From: Pseudomonas lijiangensis | GTDB lineage: Bacteria > Pseudomonadota > Gammaproteobacteria > Pseudomonadales > Pseudomonadaceae | NCBI RefSeq assembly: GCF_018968705.1 | Contig: NZ_CP076668.1 | Location: 3,111,001 to 3,175,000, forward strand | Direction: 5' to 3' | Length of the DNA: 64,000 nucleotides | Part shown: positions 38,945 to 48,357 of the stretch, piece after piece | Layout: each line of letters opens with the position of its first letter | Numbering within the stretch: the first letter of the stretch is position 1 | Made by a program: the position numbers and the translations under genes | The notes under the pieces: model-generated | Databases searched by the model: none | Seen by the model: only the letters and a program-made list of their open reading frames with translations | Told to the model about the DNA's origin: nothing

Positions 38945-40587
38945 CCGACACGCCACAACTGATCGACCTCCAGAACCTCAGTGTGACCTATCGCTTCAAC
39001 GGGCAGCTCACTCAGGCCGTGCGCAACGTCTCCTTTCAAGTAGCCCGAGGCGAAACCGTGGCGATTGTCGGCGAGTCCGGCTCGGGCAAGTCCACCATCG
39101 CCAACTCGATCCTCGGCCTGTTGCCGGATAACGCGACCATCACCAGCGGTGAGCTTCGGGTCGACGGCAACGACCTGAGCCACGCGTCTGAACGGGAGAA
39201 GCGCAGGGTTCGCGGCAGCATCATCGGTCTGGTGCCACAGGACCCGATGGTCAGCCTCAACCCGACCTTGCGTATTGGCCAGCAGATTGCCGAAGCGTTG
39301 ATCCAGGCTCACGGCCGCCGCTACCCGGCCATCGACGCCGATGTGGTTGAGTTGCTGGAACAGGTCGGCCTCGACAAGCCGGTGCTGCGCGCCCGGCAAT
39401 ACCCTCACGAGCTGTCCGGCGGCATGCGCCAGCGGGTGCTGATCGCCATCGCGCTGGCAGGCAATCCCCGCCTGATCATCGCCGACGAGCCCACCAGCGC
39501 TCTGGACGTCACGGTGCAACGCAAGATACTCGACCACCTGCAACGTCTGGTGGGCGAGCGAGGCATTTCCCTGTTGATCATCACCCACGACCTTGGCGTG
39601 GCAGCGGACCGCGCAGACCGGGTGCTGGTGATGAAAAGCGGTGAACTGGTGGAGCAAGGTCCGCCACGGCAGATCCTTGTAAACCCCGAACACAGCTATA
39701 CACGCGCATTGATTGCCGCCGCGCCGGCTTTCGGCCAGAGAAAAAGCCCGGCAGCACCCCGCTCTGCTTCGCCAGACACTAAGCCGTTGCTGACCCTGAG
39801 CAATATCGGCAAGACCTATCGCCTGCCTTACGTGAAAGGCGAAGACGCCGACTTCCAGGCCTTGCAGGACGTCAATTGCAAGGTTTATCCGGGACAGACG
39901 CTGGCCATAGTCGGCGAATCCGGCTCCGGCAAAAGCACGGCGCTACGTATCGCACTGGGCCTGGAAAAGCCGACTCACGGGCGAGTCCTGTTCGAGGACC
40001 GCGACGTCACGGACCTCGGCTGGAACGAGTTCAGGCCCTTGCGGCGGCGCATCCAGCTGGTTCAACAGAATCCGTTCGGTGCTCTCGACCCGCGCTTCAC
40101 CCTGTTTGAAAGCATCGTTGAACCGCTGGTTTCCTTTGGCCTGCTCAAGGGCCGTGCGCTGGAACAGGCGGCACGCCAGTTGATCGAGCGGGTTCATTTG
40201 CCGACGGCGTATCTGGACCGACTGCCCAGAGAGCTGTCAGGCGGACAGCGGCAGCGTGTTGCGATTGCCAGAGCACTGGCTCTGCAACCGGACCTGCTGT
40301 TGCTCGATGAACCGGTCTCGGCACTGGATGTTTCTGTGCAGGCGCAGATCCTCGACCTGCTCGTCGAACTGCAAAGTGAACTGGGCATCGCTTACGTGCT
40401 GGTATCCCATGACCTTGCGGTTGTCGCCAGCGTCGCGCATCAGGTGCTGGTGCTCAAACACGGCAAGACCGTCGAGCAAGGTCCGGCCAGCGATGTTTTC
40501 GAACGACCCGAGGCGGCTTACACCCAGGAGCTTATTGCCGCGATACCGGGTCGAAGCCTGGAGTTGCAGGCTGCGATACAGGATTAA
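38941..40587 (+). CDS. ABC transporter ATPase with two fused nucleotide-binding domains (DppD-DppF type)
   Basis: 548 residues; the ATG overlaps the permease stop by 4 bp. There are two complete ATPase domains in tandem. The first has [17 protein letters not shown] and [12 protein letters not shown]. The second, from about residue 280, has [17 protein letters not shown] and [11 protein letters not shown]. Each ends with the extended C-terminal part that oligopeptide transporters share. In E. coli Dpp/Opp these are two separate proteins; the fusion is common in glutathione- and opine-type systems (GsiA-like). It powers the importer made by the three genes upstream. No other gene follows before the convergent hydrolase. 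Confidence 0.93.
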   Translation: MTDTPQLIDLQNLSVTYRFNGQLTQAVRNVSFQVARGETVAIVGESGSGKSTIANSILGLLPDNATITSGELRVDGNDLSHASEREKRRVRGSIIGLVPQDPMVSLNPTLRIGQQIAEALIQAHGRRYPAIDADVVELLEQVGLDKPVLRARQYPHELSGGMRQRVLIAIALAGNPRLIIADEPTSALDVTVQRKILDHLQRLVGERGISLLIITHDLGVAADRADRVLVMKSGELVEQGPPRQILVNPEHSYTRALIAAAPAFGQRKSPAAPRSASPDTKPLLTLSNIGKTYRLPYVKGEDADFQALQDVNCKVYPGQTLAIVGESGSGKSTALRIALGLEKPTHGRVLFEDRDVTDLGWNEFRPLRRRIQLVQQNPFGALDPRFTLFESIVEPLVSFGLLKGRALEQAARQLIERVHLPTAYLDRLPRELSGGQRQRVAIARALALQPDLLLLDEPVSALDVSVQAQILDLLVELQSELGIAYVLVSHDLAVVASVAHQVLVLKHGKTVEQGPASDVFERPEAAYTQELIAAIPGRSLELQAAIQD

Positions 40588-40601
40588 TGCCCGCCTCAGA
40601 C

Positions 40602-41477
40602 TTACTCTGCAAATGGTAGTGAAAGGTAATGTCGGCCCAGCTCCGTCAGCGTTCCCTCGTTACTCAGCAGGCTTGAAAAATGCGGGTCATCGTTCATTCG
40701 CCCGGTGAACCATGCATAACGGAATACATCAGCCCGGCTCTCGCAGATGGCAACCATTTCGGTCATCTGCTGCTTCTGCTTTTCGAGTGAGTCGATCTGG
40801 ACACCATCCGGCACGGAATGCCAGTTGGCGAATTCGGTTACCCAGAACGGCTTTCCAAATCTGGACAGCCTGTCGAGCATTCCTGACAGGCCATAGTCGT
40901 ACCAGTGAAAGGCCAGGTAGTCGATTTGCGGCTCCCTGTTCTGATTCTGCGCTCGGTAGGCCGCATAGAACGCATCCAGCCATACGACCGGGTCCCCATA
41001 ACCGCTCATGGTTCCCCAGTTCATGGCGGGACCGACCAGCTTGACGCCGGTCTGGGCGGCTATCTGCTCCAGCCTTGGCCAGAACCGGGCTGCCGCTTCG
41101 GGAGTCATGTTCGCCTGATCCAGAAGATTCGGCTCATTGATGACCAACAGATAGCGAATAGCGGGATGTGCGAGCAGGTAAAGCTTCAACTGGCCGTCAT
41201 CGACATTCGCATTCCAGACCATGGGGATGAAGTCCACCCCGTACATCGATGCATAGTCATAAGACGCCAGCCGGTCGTGAGGCTTGGGGCTCCAGTTGTA
41301 CCACCAGCTGATTCCGGGAGCCAAAGCACTCAAGTCTGCTGGATACGCAATGTCATAGGCGATCCCGCGCTTTGCACTTTTTGTTGTGGCAGCCCAGGCA
41401 GATGCGCTCAATACCAGCATCAGCAGCACACAAAAGAATCGTGCGCAGCGTTGTCTTGCAGCGTTTTGCAAAAGCAT
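40602..41477 (-). CDS. Secreted glycoside hydrolase, GH128/Asl1-like
   Basis: 291 residues from MLLQNAARQRCAR; an ATG five codons upstream is also possible. A signal peptide ends at LVLSASAWA. The mature protein is a single TIM barrel of the Asl1-like glycosyl hydrolase type: GIAYDIAYPADLSALAPGISWWYNW near the start, LLVINEPNLLDQANMTPE with the likely acid/base glutamate, IDYLAFHWYDYG, and PFWVTEFANW with the likely nucleophile glutamate. Family GH128 enzymes cut beta-1,3-glucans. It ends convergent with the ABC transporter and is the first of two carbohydrate-active genes here. It would act outside the cell or in the periplasm, perhaps on plant or fungal callose-like glucan. Confidence 0.85.
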   Translation of the reverse strand: MLLQNAARQRCARFFCVLLMLVLSASAWAATTKSAKRGIAYDIAYPADLSALAPGISWWYNWSPKPHDRLASYDYASMYGVDFIPMVWNANVDDGQLKLYLLAHPAIRYLLVINEPNLLDQANMTPEAAARFWPRLEQIAAQTGVKLVGPAMNWGTMSGYGDPVVWLDAFYAAYRAQNQNREPQIDYLAFHWYDYGLSGMLDRLSRFGKPFWVTEFANWHSVPDGVQIDSLEKQKQQMTEMVAICESRADVFRYAWFTGRMNDDPHFSSLLSNEGTLTELGRHYLSLPFAE

Positions 41478-41499
41478 GGGCTGATCTTCCATAGATGAT

Positions 41500-41960
41500 T
41501 CAAAGGAAAGTCTTATTCAGATCTTCCAACGACAGAAACTTTTCCTACCCTGCTTCAGCCGGACTTCAAACCCTTAACTTATTCGCATTTCTTGAAAATC
41601 CACTACAGAAAGCTCTACAACTAACCTGTTGCAAAACCCAAACTAAACCATTCACAAACCTTTATTTAACACACAAAAAACTACCATTAAAATCAAGCTG
41701 CAACAGCATATCAGACCACTAAACCTAACAGCAATTAGGTTTACAAATTAGCAAAATAAATACAGAAAAAAGCGCAAAACAAGCAAAATAAACCAATAAG
41801 CAATCAAAAATAAGCAATAAAACACCAAAAAATAGAGATTTTTGCCTCTTAAATCCAGCATCAACCTCAAAAAAAAGCGCCAATAGCCATGCGCCAGCAT
41901 TTCCAACTAGCCTCATAAAATATAATTTCTCCCCCGCTGAACTTTTCATCCTCTTCCCGG
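41500..41960. other. Strongly AT-rich intergenic block
   Basis: About 450 bp with base use far from the 60% GC of its neighbours; several lines are near 70% AT. It holds an 8-bp inverted repeat (AAACCTAA at 41721-41728 with TTAGGTTT at 41735-41742). Two short reading frames (41495-41722 plus, 41725-41949 minus) are present. Neither has family features, though the minus one would encode two hydrophobic segments. The promoters of the divergent hydrolase genes must lie here. The composition hints at foreign DNA or a silencer-bound (MvaT/H-NS-like) region. Confidence 0.5.
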
Positions 41961-42042
41961 ACTTAACATGCGGCCTTCAGGCGGAACTTCTGTATTCCGC
42001 GATCAGCCGACTCCACACTTATCCTTTATCGAGACTCCATCG

Positions 42043-42294
42043 ATGACTAGACCCCTGCTGTCTGTTGTTAGCGTATTACTGCTGGGCGCCTCCAGTATCA
42101 GCCCGGTTTGGGCAGACTCTAAAGCGGTCGACACACATCACTCGGAACAAGCTGTTCGTGAACAGGTGGATAAACAAAGGGATCAACTTTCGGGTGCCAA
42201 CAAAATTGCCACGCCGGCTGAAAAAGGATCGGCCGCACTTCTGCAGGCCCCTGTAGATACAGAGGATGCACCCGCTCAGGTGCAGAAACCATGA
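42043..42294 (+). CDS. Small secreted protein upstream of the GH3 gene
   Basis: 83 residues. MTRPLLSVVSVLLLGASSISPVWA is a signal peptide; the mature part of about 60 residues is polar and alpha-helical (EQAVREQVDKQRDQLSGANK) with no cysteine. Its stop overlaps the start of the GH3 gene by 4 bp, so the two are co-translated. I do not recognise a family. It could be a periplasmic helper or only a coupling device. Confidence 0.65.
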   Translation: MTRPLLSVVSVLLLGASSISPVWADSKAVDTHHSEQAVREQVDKQRDQLSGANKIATPAEKGSAALLQAPVDTEDAPAQVQKP

Positions 42295-45047
42295 ACATCG
42301 GCTCCCATGATTCCCTCAACCTGCGCCTCCCTCACCCGCCAAAAAGGATGCTGCCCTTGTCAGCCTTCAAACACACACTGGGCTTGAGCATATTGGCCAT
42401 AAGCGTATCGCAGGCCAGTATTGCCATGGCCGTGACGCCCATGACCGGCAACGAGGTAGAAGCCCGTGTCGGTGCCTTCCTGGACAACATGAGTGTCTCG
42501 GAAAAGATCAACTTCACCCGCGTGGATGACGGGCGCATGATTCCGCGCCTGAGCAAGTGGGGGATGGAAGGTACCGTCGCGTATGACTCGGCGATGGGCG
42601 TGCATGTCAACAATGCGACATTCGGAGCCCAGTACCCGGCTCAATCCGCGCTGGCGGCCACCTGGAGCATCAACCGCGCCAAGGAGTTCGGCCTGGCAAT
42701 CGGGTACGAAACCCGCATCGCTGGCGGCCAGCAAATGCTGTCTCCGGGCGTCAACCTGTATCGCACGCCTTATGCAGGACGTACCGCCGAGTATGTGAGT
42801 GGCGAAGATCCATTCCTTGGCGCCGTGCTGGCCCCAGCCATCACCAACGGCATCCAGGTCCAGGGCATACAGGCTGCCGGCAAGCACTATGTGGCCAATG
42901 AACAGGAAGCCAACCGGCATTACGTCGATATCCGCGTTGATGAGCGCGCCCTGCGCGAAATGTACCTGCCCGGCTTCGAGTCGATGGTCAAGAACGCCAA
43001 TATCGCCTCGATCATGTGCGGCTACAACAAGATCAATGGCGACTATGCCTGTGAGAACCACCACCTGATCACGGACGTTCTCAAGGGTGAATGGGGCTTT
43101 CAAGGCTTCGTGATGAGCGACTTCAACTCGGTGCAGGATGCCTTCAAGGGTGCATGGGCCGGGACCGATATCGATATGCCGTCCGGCCTTCAATTCACCG
43201 AGGCCAAACTGCTTCCTTACCTGTGGAGCGGGCAACTGACTCAGAACGTCATCGACGACAAGGTCAGACGCAACTTGCGCGGCCTGGTGAGCTACGGTTT
43301 CGACAAGCAGTTGAACAAGGCCCAGACCCTGGAGCATCCGGAATACGGCATGCGTGCGGCGCTGAATATGGCCCGCGAGTCGACCGTGCTTTTGCGTAAT
43401 GAAAAGACCGCGAAGGGAACCCCTCTGCTGCCACTGGCCCGTGATGCAAAAATCGCCGTTATCGGTGATCTGGCCATACAGCCTCCGGCTTCGCCGTTCG
43501 GTACTGCAAATTCGCCACCCAACACCTACGTGACAGAACTCAGCGGCCTGCAGCAACTGGCTTCAACGAGTTCGAATATCGAGTACCTGCACGAGATGAG
43601 CCTCAACCCGAAGGCTTCTGTCTGGTATCAGCCGGGCACGGGCCAGAACGGCATCAGCAACGGCGGGGTAAAAGCGGAGTATTTCTCCAATACGGAGCTT
43701 TCCGGCTCCCCTGCCCTGACGCGTGTGGAACCGGGGGTCAACCTGAACTGGGTCACCAATACCAACGCCACCGATACCGGCACTACCACCGTTTCGGGCT
43801 TCAACCCCGCAGCCGGATCCTTCTCGGCACGCTTCACCTCCACGATCAAGCCGACCATTTCCGGCGAACACGTTTTCAAGGTTCGTGCTGATGGCGCTTA
43901 CAAGTTGTGGGTGAACGACGAGCTGGTTCTGGAAAACGATGGCACGCAACAGTCGTTCGATCTGATCAACGCGCTGGTGACCTCAGGCAAGACCGCCCGA
44001 CTGCAAGCCGGCAAGGAATACAGCGTGAAGCTGGAATATCGTCGTCTGCAAGGCAACTTCACGACGTTCCTCGGCGGCCTGGCTGGCGTTCAGATGAGCT
44101 GGGCGTCCCTGCGACCGCCCAAGGATCTTTCGCAATACGATGCAGTCGTCATTGCGGCCGGTACCAATCATGAATATGAAGGCGAGTCGATTGACCATGC
44201 CTACGAGCTGCCCGAGTACCAGTCTGACCTGATCACCTACACAACCAAGGCCAACCCGAACACCGTCGTCATCCTGCACAGTGGCGGCGGTCTGGATATG
44301 CAGCCTTGGGCCAACAAGGTCGGCGCCACTCTTCATGCCTGGTTTGCAGGTCAACAAGGTGGCCAGGCAATCGCCGAAATCCTGTATGGCAAGGTGAACC
44401 CTTCGGGCAAGCTGCCTATCACCATCGACAAAAAGATCCAGGACAACCCAAGCTACGCCTCGTATTCCGATCCAAAACAATATCGAGGTGACAACGCGCT
44501 GACCGAAATGAACTACAGCGAAGGCATTTACCTGGGCTACAGAGGCTATGACAAGAAGCATGCGAAGCCGCTCTACCCCTTCGGATACGGGCTTTCCTAT
44601 ACCAGCTTCGCGTACAGCGACCTGAAACTGTCGACCAACGTCATGACGCCGGGCAACACCATTGACGTGAAATTCACGGTCACCAACACCGGCGACAAGG
44701 CGGGCTTCGAAGTCGCGCAGTTGTACGTCCGCCCGGTGACACCAGCGGTTGACCGTCCGGAAAAAGAACTCAAGGGGTTCAGCAAGGTGTACTTGCAGCC
44801 GGGCGAAAGCAAGACCGTCAGCATCCCGATCGACTCGCGCTCACTGGCTTACTACGTGGACAAGACGGCCAGTTGGGATGTGGATGCCGGCAAGTTCAAG
44901 ATTCTGGTAGGGCCGGACTCAGAGACTCTGCCTCTGGATCGCACCTTGATCACACTGTATCCAGAGCACCTGACCACCCGCGACAGCAACCCGTTGCCGC
45001 TGCCGTTGCGCAAGGCCGTACAGGTAAGCGCCACCCAGGCATTCTGA
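42291..45047 (+). CDS. Secreted GH3 beta-glucosidase with PA14 domain
   Basis: 918 residues. A signal peptide lies near residues 20-48 (LGLSILAISVSQASIAMA), so the start could also be the ATG at 42348. GH3 N-terminal barrel: GMEGTVAYDSAMGVHV, the KHYVANEQEANR loop typical of GH3, and GFVMSDFNSVQDA with the likely nucleophile aspartate (usually followed by W, here F). The alpha/beta domain holds ARESTVLLRNE. A PA14 sugar-binding insert lies around residues 455-600 (KAEYFSNTELSG to LEYRRLQGNFTTFLGG). The C-terminus has the fibronectin-III-like domain (FTVTNTGDKAGFEVAQLYV). Such enzymes free glucose from beta-glucosides. The GH128-like neighbour suggests a beta-glucan degradation locus, and the TetR gene at 45064 may control it. 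Confidence 0.92.
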   Translation: MNIGSHDSLNLRLPHPPKRMLPLSAFKHTLGLSILAISVSQASIAMAVTPMTGNEVEARVGAFLDNMSVSEKINFTRVDDGRMIPRLSKWGMEGTVAYDSAMGVHVNNATFGAQYPAQSALAATWSINRAKEFGLAIGYETRIAGGQQMLSPGVNLYRTPYAGRTAEYVSGEDPFLGAVLAPAITNGIQVQGIQAAGKHYVANEQEANRHYVDIRVDERALREMYLPGFESMVKNANIASIMCGYNKINGDYACENHHLITDVLKGEWGFQGFVMSDFNSVQDAFKGAWAGTDIDMPSGLQFTEAKLLPYLWSGQLTQNVIDDKVRRNLRGLVSYGFDKQLNKAQTLEHPEYGMRAALNMARESTVLLRNEKTAKGTPLLPLARDAKIAVIGDLAIQPPASPFGTANSPPNTYVTELSGLQQLASTSSNIEYLHEMSLNPKASVWYQPGTGQNGISNGGVKAEYFSNTELSGSPALTRVEPGVNLNWVTNTNATDTGTTTVSGFNPAAGSFSARFTSTIKPTISGEHVFKVRADGAYKLWVNDELVLENDGTQQSFDLINALVTSGKTARLQAGKEYSVKLEYRRLQGNFTTFLGGLAGVQMSWASLRPPKDLSQYDAVVIAAGTNHEYEGESIDHAYELPEYQSDLITYTTKANPNTVVILHSGGGLDMQPWANKVGATLHAWFAGQQGGQAIAEILYGKVNPSGKLPITIDKKIQDNPSYASYSDPKQYRGDNALTEMNYSEGIYLGYRGYDKKHAKPLYPFGYGLSYTSFAYSDLKLSTNVMTPGNTIDVKFTVTNTGDKAGFEVAQLYVRPVTPAVDRPEKELKGFSKVYLQPGESKTVSIPIDSRSLAYYVDKTASWDVDAGKFKILVGPDSETLPLDRTLITLYPEHLTTRDSNPLPLPLRKAVQVSATQAF

Positions 45048-45063
45048 TGACAGGCATTCAGGC

Positions 45064-45714
45064 TCAGGGATGAGCCTGGATATCCTTGCCCAGACGACGA
45101 AGGTAAATATCGAAAACGGCCATGACATCCACGTCCTGCGGACATCTCAACCACTGGATCTGCAAACCGTCCATGACCGAGAAGATTTCCTGCGCCAATG
45201 CCTTCACATCGATGTCAGCACGAATCTCTCCCGCCTCTTTCAAAGCCGTCATGTGCCCGCGTGCGTGCTGGTGAGTGAGGTGAAAGCGTTCCTGATACCA
45301 GGCCCATGCAGGGTGAGCCTTGGACATGCTTTCCATATTCATGACCAGCGACGCCTGGCACTCGAAGGCATCTTCGATACTGAAACCCATGCTCTGCCTC
45401 AGGAACCTGAGGAAACCCTCAAGCGTCATCTCCATGGTCAGCTCATGAAATCGCGAGACGACCCTCTGATCCCTGCGCTCCAGAAGCGCGTTCAGCAGAG
45501 CCTCCTTGTTCGGGAAATGGTGCAGCAACCCTACGGTTGTAATGCCGACAAGTGCCGCGATATCGCGCATCGAGGCGCTGGAGTATCCATCCCGCGCAAA
45601 AATGACGGTGGCCGCATCCAGCAACGCCGTTCTGCGCATCTCACCCTTCGGCGCCCGACGACGCTTCGGCGCAGTCTCTTCAACCGATTCATTCCCTGAT
45701 TCGTCAACTGCCAT
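45064..45714 (-). CDS. TetR-family transcriptional regulator
   Basis: 216 residues. After a charged N-terminal tail (ETAPKRRRAPKGEMRR) comes the TetR DNA-binding helix-turn-helix, ARDGYSSASMRDIAALVGITTVGLLHHFPNKEALL in pieces. The C-terminal ligand domain is alpha-helical. The gene is convergent with the GH3 gene, 16 bp apart, and faces away from the small membrane protein. Regulators set beside a GH3 gene in this way often respond to the sugar released. No clear operator is visible next to the hydrolase. Confidence 0.85.
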   Translation of the reverse strand: MAVDESGNESVEETAPKRRRAPKGEMRRTALLDAATVIFARDGYSSASMRDIAALVGITTVGLLHHFPNKEALLNALLERRDQRVVSRFHELTMEMTLEGFLRFLRQSMGFSIEDAFECQASLVMNMESMSKAHPAWAWYQERFHLTHQHARGHMTALKEAGEIRADIDVKALAQEIFSVMDGLQIQWLRCPQDVDVMAVFDIYLRRLGKDIQAHP

Positions 45715-45858
45715 AAGGATCCGCTAACACACTCATTCAAACTGTCTCGACGTCTTGTAACGCCCGGCTCCATGGAGTCAGGCCAAGGAGGCGACACGAT
45801 ACGCTAGCGCTGCGGGCATCGCCAAACGACTGGAACGAAGGAAGACAGGAAATACGTA

Positions 45859-46065
45859 TCAAGGGATAACAAACAGCTGGAATATTGCAAAAACCATAAG
45901 CGCAATGACGGCAATGCCCATCAACGACGTCAGATTGGCCTGCAGGGTCTCGGAAAAAAAGGAACCTTTCACGGGATACTTTCCAAGCGTGAAAGCTTTC
46001 ATCACAGGCCAGCCGACAAAGTAGCAAATGGCTCGAAAAACGACTTCAACCAGTATGTCAATCAC
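45859..46065 (-). CDS. Small two-helix membrane protein
   Basis: 68 residues from a GTG at 46065 with AAGGAT eight bases upstream. It has two hydrophobic stretches (VEVVFRAICYFVGWPVMKAF and LMGIAVIALMVFAIFQLFVIP) joined by a basic loop GKYPVKGS. Small proteins of this shape are common orphans in Pseudomonas. Function unknown. It stands alone between the TetR and sigma-54 regulator genes. Confidence 0.6.
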   Translation of the reverse strand: MIDILVEVVFRAICYFVGWPVMKAFTLGKYPVKGSFFSETLQANLTSLMGIAVIALMVFAIFQLFVIP

Positions 46066-46168
46066 AGCCGACGATCCTTGATCTGCTTGAAAAGAGAACG
46101 GGCCAGTAAATTACCATTACCCCATGAATTGCCGAAGGCCTGATTGGCTGAATGTTGGTCAAACCAGC

Positions 46169-48160
46169 CTAACGAAAAGCATCGGCGCTAAGCCCGAACC
46201 GGTTCATTTTGTTATACAGCCCGCCCCGGGACACTTTCAGTTGCCTTGCAGCCAGCCGGATATTTCCGTTGGTGTGCTTCAGCGCATCGATGATCGCGTT
46301 CATTTCATGGGCTCCCAGGTCAGGGGCATCATTGTATTCAGACCGTGACGGGGGTTGCGGCCGTAGCGATGCCTGGATGATTTCCAGGGGCAGGTCACCT
46401 GGCTGGATCGATGCGGTTGCCGCCAGATTGGTAGCGCGCTCGAGGGTGTTTTCCAGTTCGCGCACATTTCCCGGCCATGAATACGCCATGAGCGCGTCCA
46501 GCGCCGGGGTGGAAATACCCGACACGGACTTGCGCAATGACTGCGCGCAGCGGTCGAGAAAGTGCTGTGCCAGAAGGGAAATATCCTCCTTGCGCATTCG
46601 CAATGGCGGCACCGTGAGGTTCAGGACATTGAGTCGATAATAGAGGTCTTCCCGGAACGCACCTTCAGCTACGGCCTGGCTCAGGTTGCGGTGGGTCGCT
46701 GCAATGATCCGGACATCCACCTGCCGGGACTTTCTGGCGCCGACGCGAGTCACCTCGCCCTCCTGTAAAACCCGCAGCAGGCTGACCTGAGCATCAAACG
46801 ACATGTCGCCGATTTCATCGAGAAAGATGGTGCCGCCATCAGCCAGTTCGAACTTGCCCGCAGAACCGCCACGGGCAGACCCGGTAAACGCGCCTTCAAC
46901 GTGACCGAACAGCTCGCTTTGCACCAGTTCCCGGGGAATGGCGCCGCAGTTGACGGCCACGAAAGGACCGCTGCTACGCTCGCTGGCATTATGAATGGCC
47001 TGCGCGAACAACTCCTTGCCGGTGCCGCTCTCGCCGAGGATCAGCGTGGTGGAATCGCTGCGACTCGCAATCCTGCCAAGGCGTAGCGCGTCCTGCATGA
47101 TTCTGGAGTTTCCCTGAATGCTGTCGAAGGTATAACGAGCCTGAGCCCCCATGATGCGGCGGGTGATTTCGCGGATGCGGCGGTTTTCACGCAGGGACAC
47201 GATCCGCCCGCCCTGCCCGGTCAGGCAGACCGAAACCAGGCACGCCAGTTGAGTGCCGTCGTGAAGCTGAAAGGTACAGTCCAGATCCCGTAACGCTTCG
47301 CCCTGACGCTGCATGATTTCTTCGTTCAGCTCGCTCTGCCCGAGTTGCAGGAACGGACGCTCCAGCAACTCAGGCCCGACCCGGAACAACTGGCGGGCAT
47401 AACGATTGAGCGCCTTGATACAGCCCTTGTCATCAAGAACCACCAGGCCTTCATTGAGCACCTCCAGAACGCTACGCTGCTCGTCCAGCAGCGTCTGCAA
47501 CGCCATCTGCCGCGAGACAGCCTCAGCCGCCGCCTGCACGGTGCCCAGGGTATGGAAATGAAACCATCCCGGCTCGGCTGTCAGGGTCAGGATCGCCAGG
47601 GTTTCACCATTGGCATTGCGAATCGGCGCGGCAGCGCAATGCATGCGACGTTGCCGCAAACCGTGGGCAAAGTTCTCCTCGGCCAGCACGTAGACCAGTC
47701 GATCCTCGGCAATCGCAAGGCCCGTGCAGTTGGTGCCCTGCACGGACTCGGACAGGCGACTGCCCACCGGCGTGATGTCCAGCCCGCAGAAACTCAGGGT
47801 CGTGCCTTGAGGATCGGTGAGGTTGATATGGCCTCTGGGGTTATAGGCGAGCAGACCGCGCATCACTTCCTGGGCGGTCTCGATCAACAAGGCGTTAACG
47901 CTCAGCTTTTCAGCCAGATCAGTCGGGGTGACGAACCGGTATTCGGCATCTTCGGGATCGATCCCCTGGTCGATGCTGCGCCGCCATGAAGCCCAGATCA
48001 CCGGCCTCACCACAGGATGAGGATCGACTCTGCCTGCAAGACACTCCCGCCAGGCCTGTTGCAGTTCGAGCATCGGCCCGTCGTTCAGGGCCAGCGGGCC
48101 GATGGCGGTGATGTAGTCCAGTTCATTCTGGGGCAGTGTCAGGAACGAATGATCGGCCAT
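46169..48160 (-). CDS. Sigma-54-dependent activator, AcoR type (GAF-PAS-AAA+-Fis)
   Basis: 663 residues. N-terminal GAF-like ligand domain with the AcoR-type opening (RPVIWASWRRSIDQGIDPE), then a PAS domain (VLEVLNEGLVVLDDKGCIKALN). The AAA+ core has GESGTGKE (Walker A), GTIFLDEIGD (Walker B) and the sigma-54 contact loop as GAFTGS where GAFTGA is usual. The C-terminal Fis-type helix-turn-helix is NIRLAARQLKVSRGGLYNKMNRFGL. Known: such activators bind paired sites 80-150 bp upstream of a -24/-12 promoter and respond to a small molecule. This gene is divergent from the dehydrogenase operon, with exactly such a site and promoter between them. The inducer is probably the substrate of that pathway. 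Confidence 0.92.
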   Translation of the reverse strand: MADHSFLTLPQNELDYITAIGPLALNDGPMLELQQAWRECLAGRVDPHPVVRPVIWASWRRSIDQGIDPEDAEYRFVTPTDLAEKLSVNALLIETAQEVMRGLLAYNPRGHINLTDPQGTTLSFCGLDITPVGSRLSESVQGTNCTGLAIAEDRLVYVLAEENFAHGLRQRRMHCAAAPIRNANGETLAILTLTAEPGWFHFHTLGTVQAAAEAVSRQMALQTLLDEQRSVLEVLNEGLVVLDDKGCIKALNRYARQLFRVGPELLERPFLQLGQSELNEEIMQRQGEALRDLDCTFQLHDGTQLACLVSVCLTGQGGRIVSLRENRRIREITRRIMGAQARYTFDSIQGNSRIMQDALRLGRIASRSDSTTLILGESGTGKELFAQAIHNASERSSGPFVAVNCGAIPRELVQSELFGHVEGAFTGSARGGSAGKFELADGGTIFLDEIGDMSFDAQVSLLRVLQEGEVTRVGARKSRQVDVRIIAATHRNLSQAVAEGAFREDLYYRLNVLNLTVPPLRMRKEDISLLAQHFLDRCAQSLRKSVSGISTPALDALMAYSWPGNVRELENTLERATNLAATASIQPGDLPLEIIQASLRPQPPSRSEYNDAPDLGAHEMNAIIDALKHTNGNIRLAARQLKVSRGGLYNKMNRFGLSADAFR

Positions 48161-48188
48161 TTGCAGCTCTCGAAGTGTTCATTTCTTT

Positions 48189-48210
48189 GACATGTCATTG
48201 TAGACATGTC
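48189..48210. promoter_or_regulatory. Likely binding site of the sigma-54 activator
   Basis: Two copies of GACATGTC (48189-48196 and 48203-48210), 14 bp centre to centre, together form the inverted repeat ACATGTC-N6-GACATGT. It lies about 70-80 bp upstream of the sigma-54 promoter and just before the activator's own start, so it may also autoregulate. Confidence 0.65.
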
Positions 48211-48276
48211 TTGCAAATAGACACTCTCGCATGCGTAAACAAAGAAATTTTCATTACATATCAAGCACTTGATAAA

Positions 48277-48291
48277 TGGCACAGGGTTTGC
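48277..48291 (+). promoter_or_regulatory. Sigma-54 (-24/-12) promoter
   Basis: TGGCAC-AGGGT-TTGC matches the sigma-54 consensus TGGCAC-N5-TTGC fully, with GG and GC at the required spacing. Transcription should start near 48303, about 50 bp before the dehydrogenase gene. It fits the divergent sigma-54 activator. Confidence 0.85.
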
Positions 48292-48357
48292 TCTCCCGTC
48301 CAGAGAGCGAATGAGTTCACTCGCTCGCCCCATCACAACAACAAGGAACGCATGCAT

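Noticed and set aside
41495..41722. 75-codon plus-strand frame in the AT-rich block
   Set aside because: Low-complexity composition, no ribosome site and no recognisable feature.
41725..41949. 74-codon minus-strand frame with two hydrophobic segments in the AT-rich block
   Set aside because: AT-rich DNA gives Phe/Leu-rich frames by chance; no family is visible. A GGGGGAG lies before an internal ATG, so it deserves only a transcript check.
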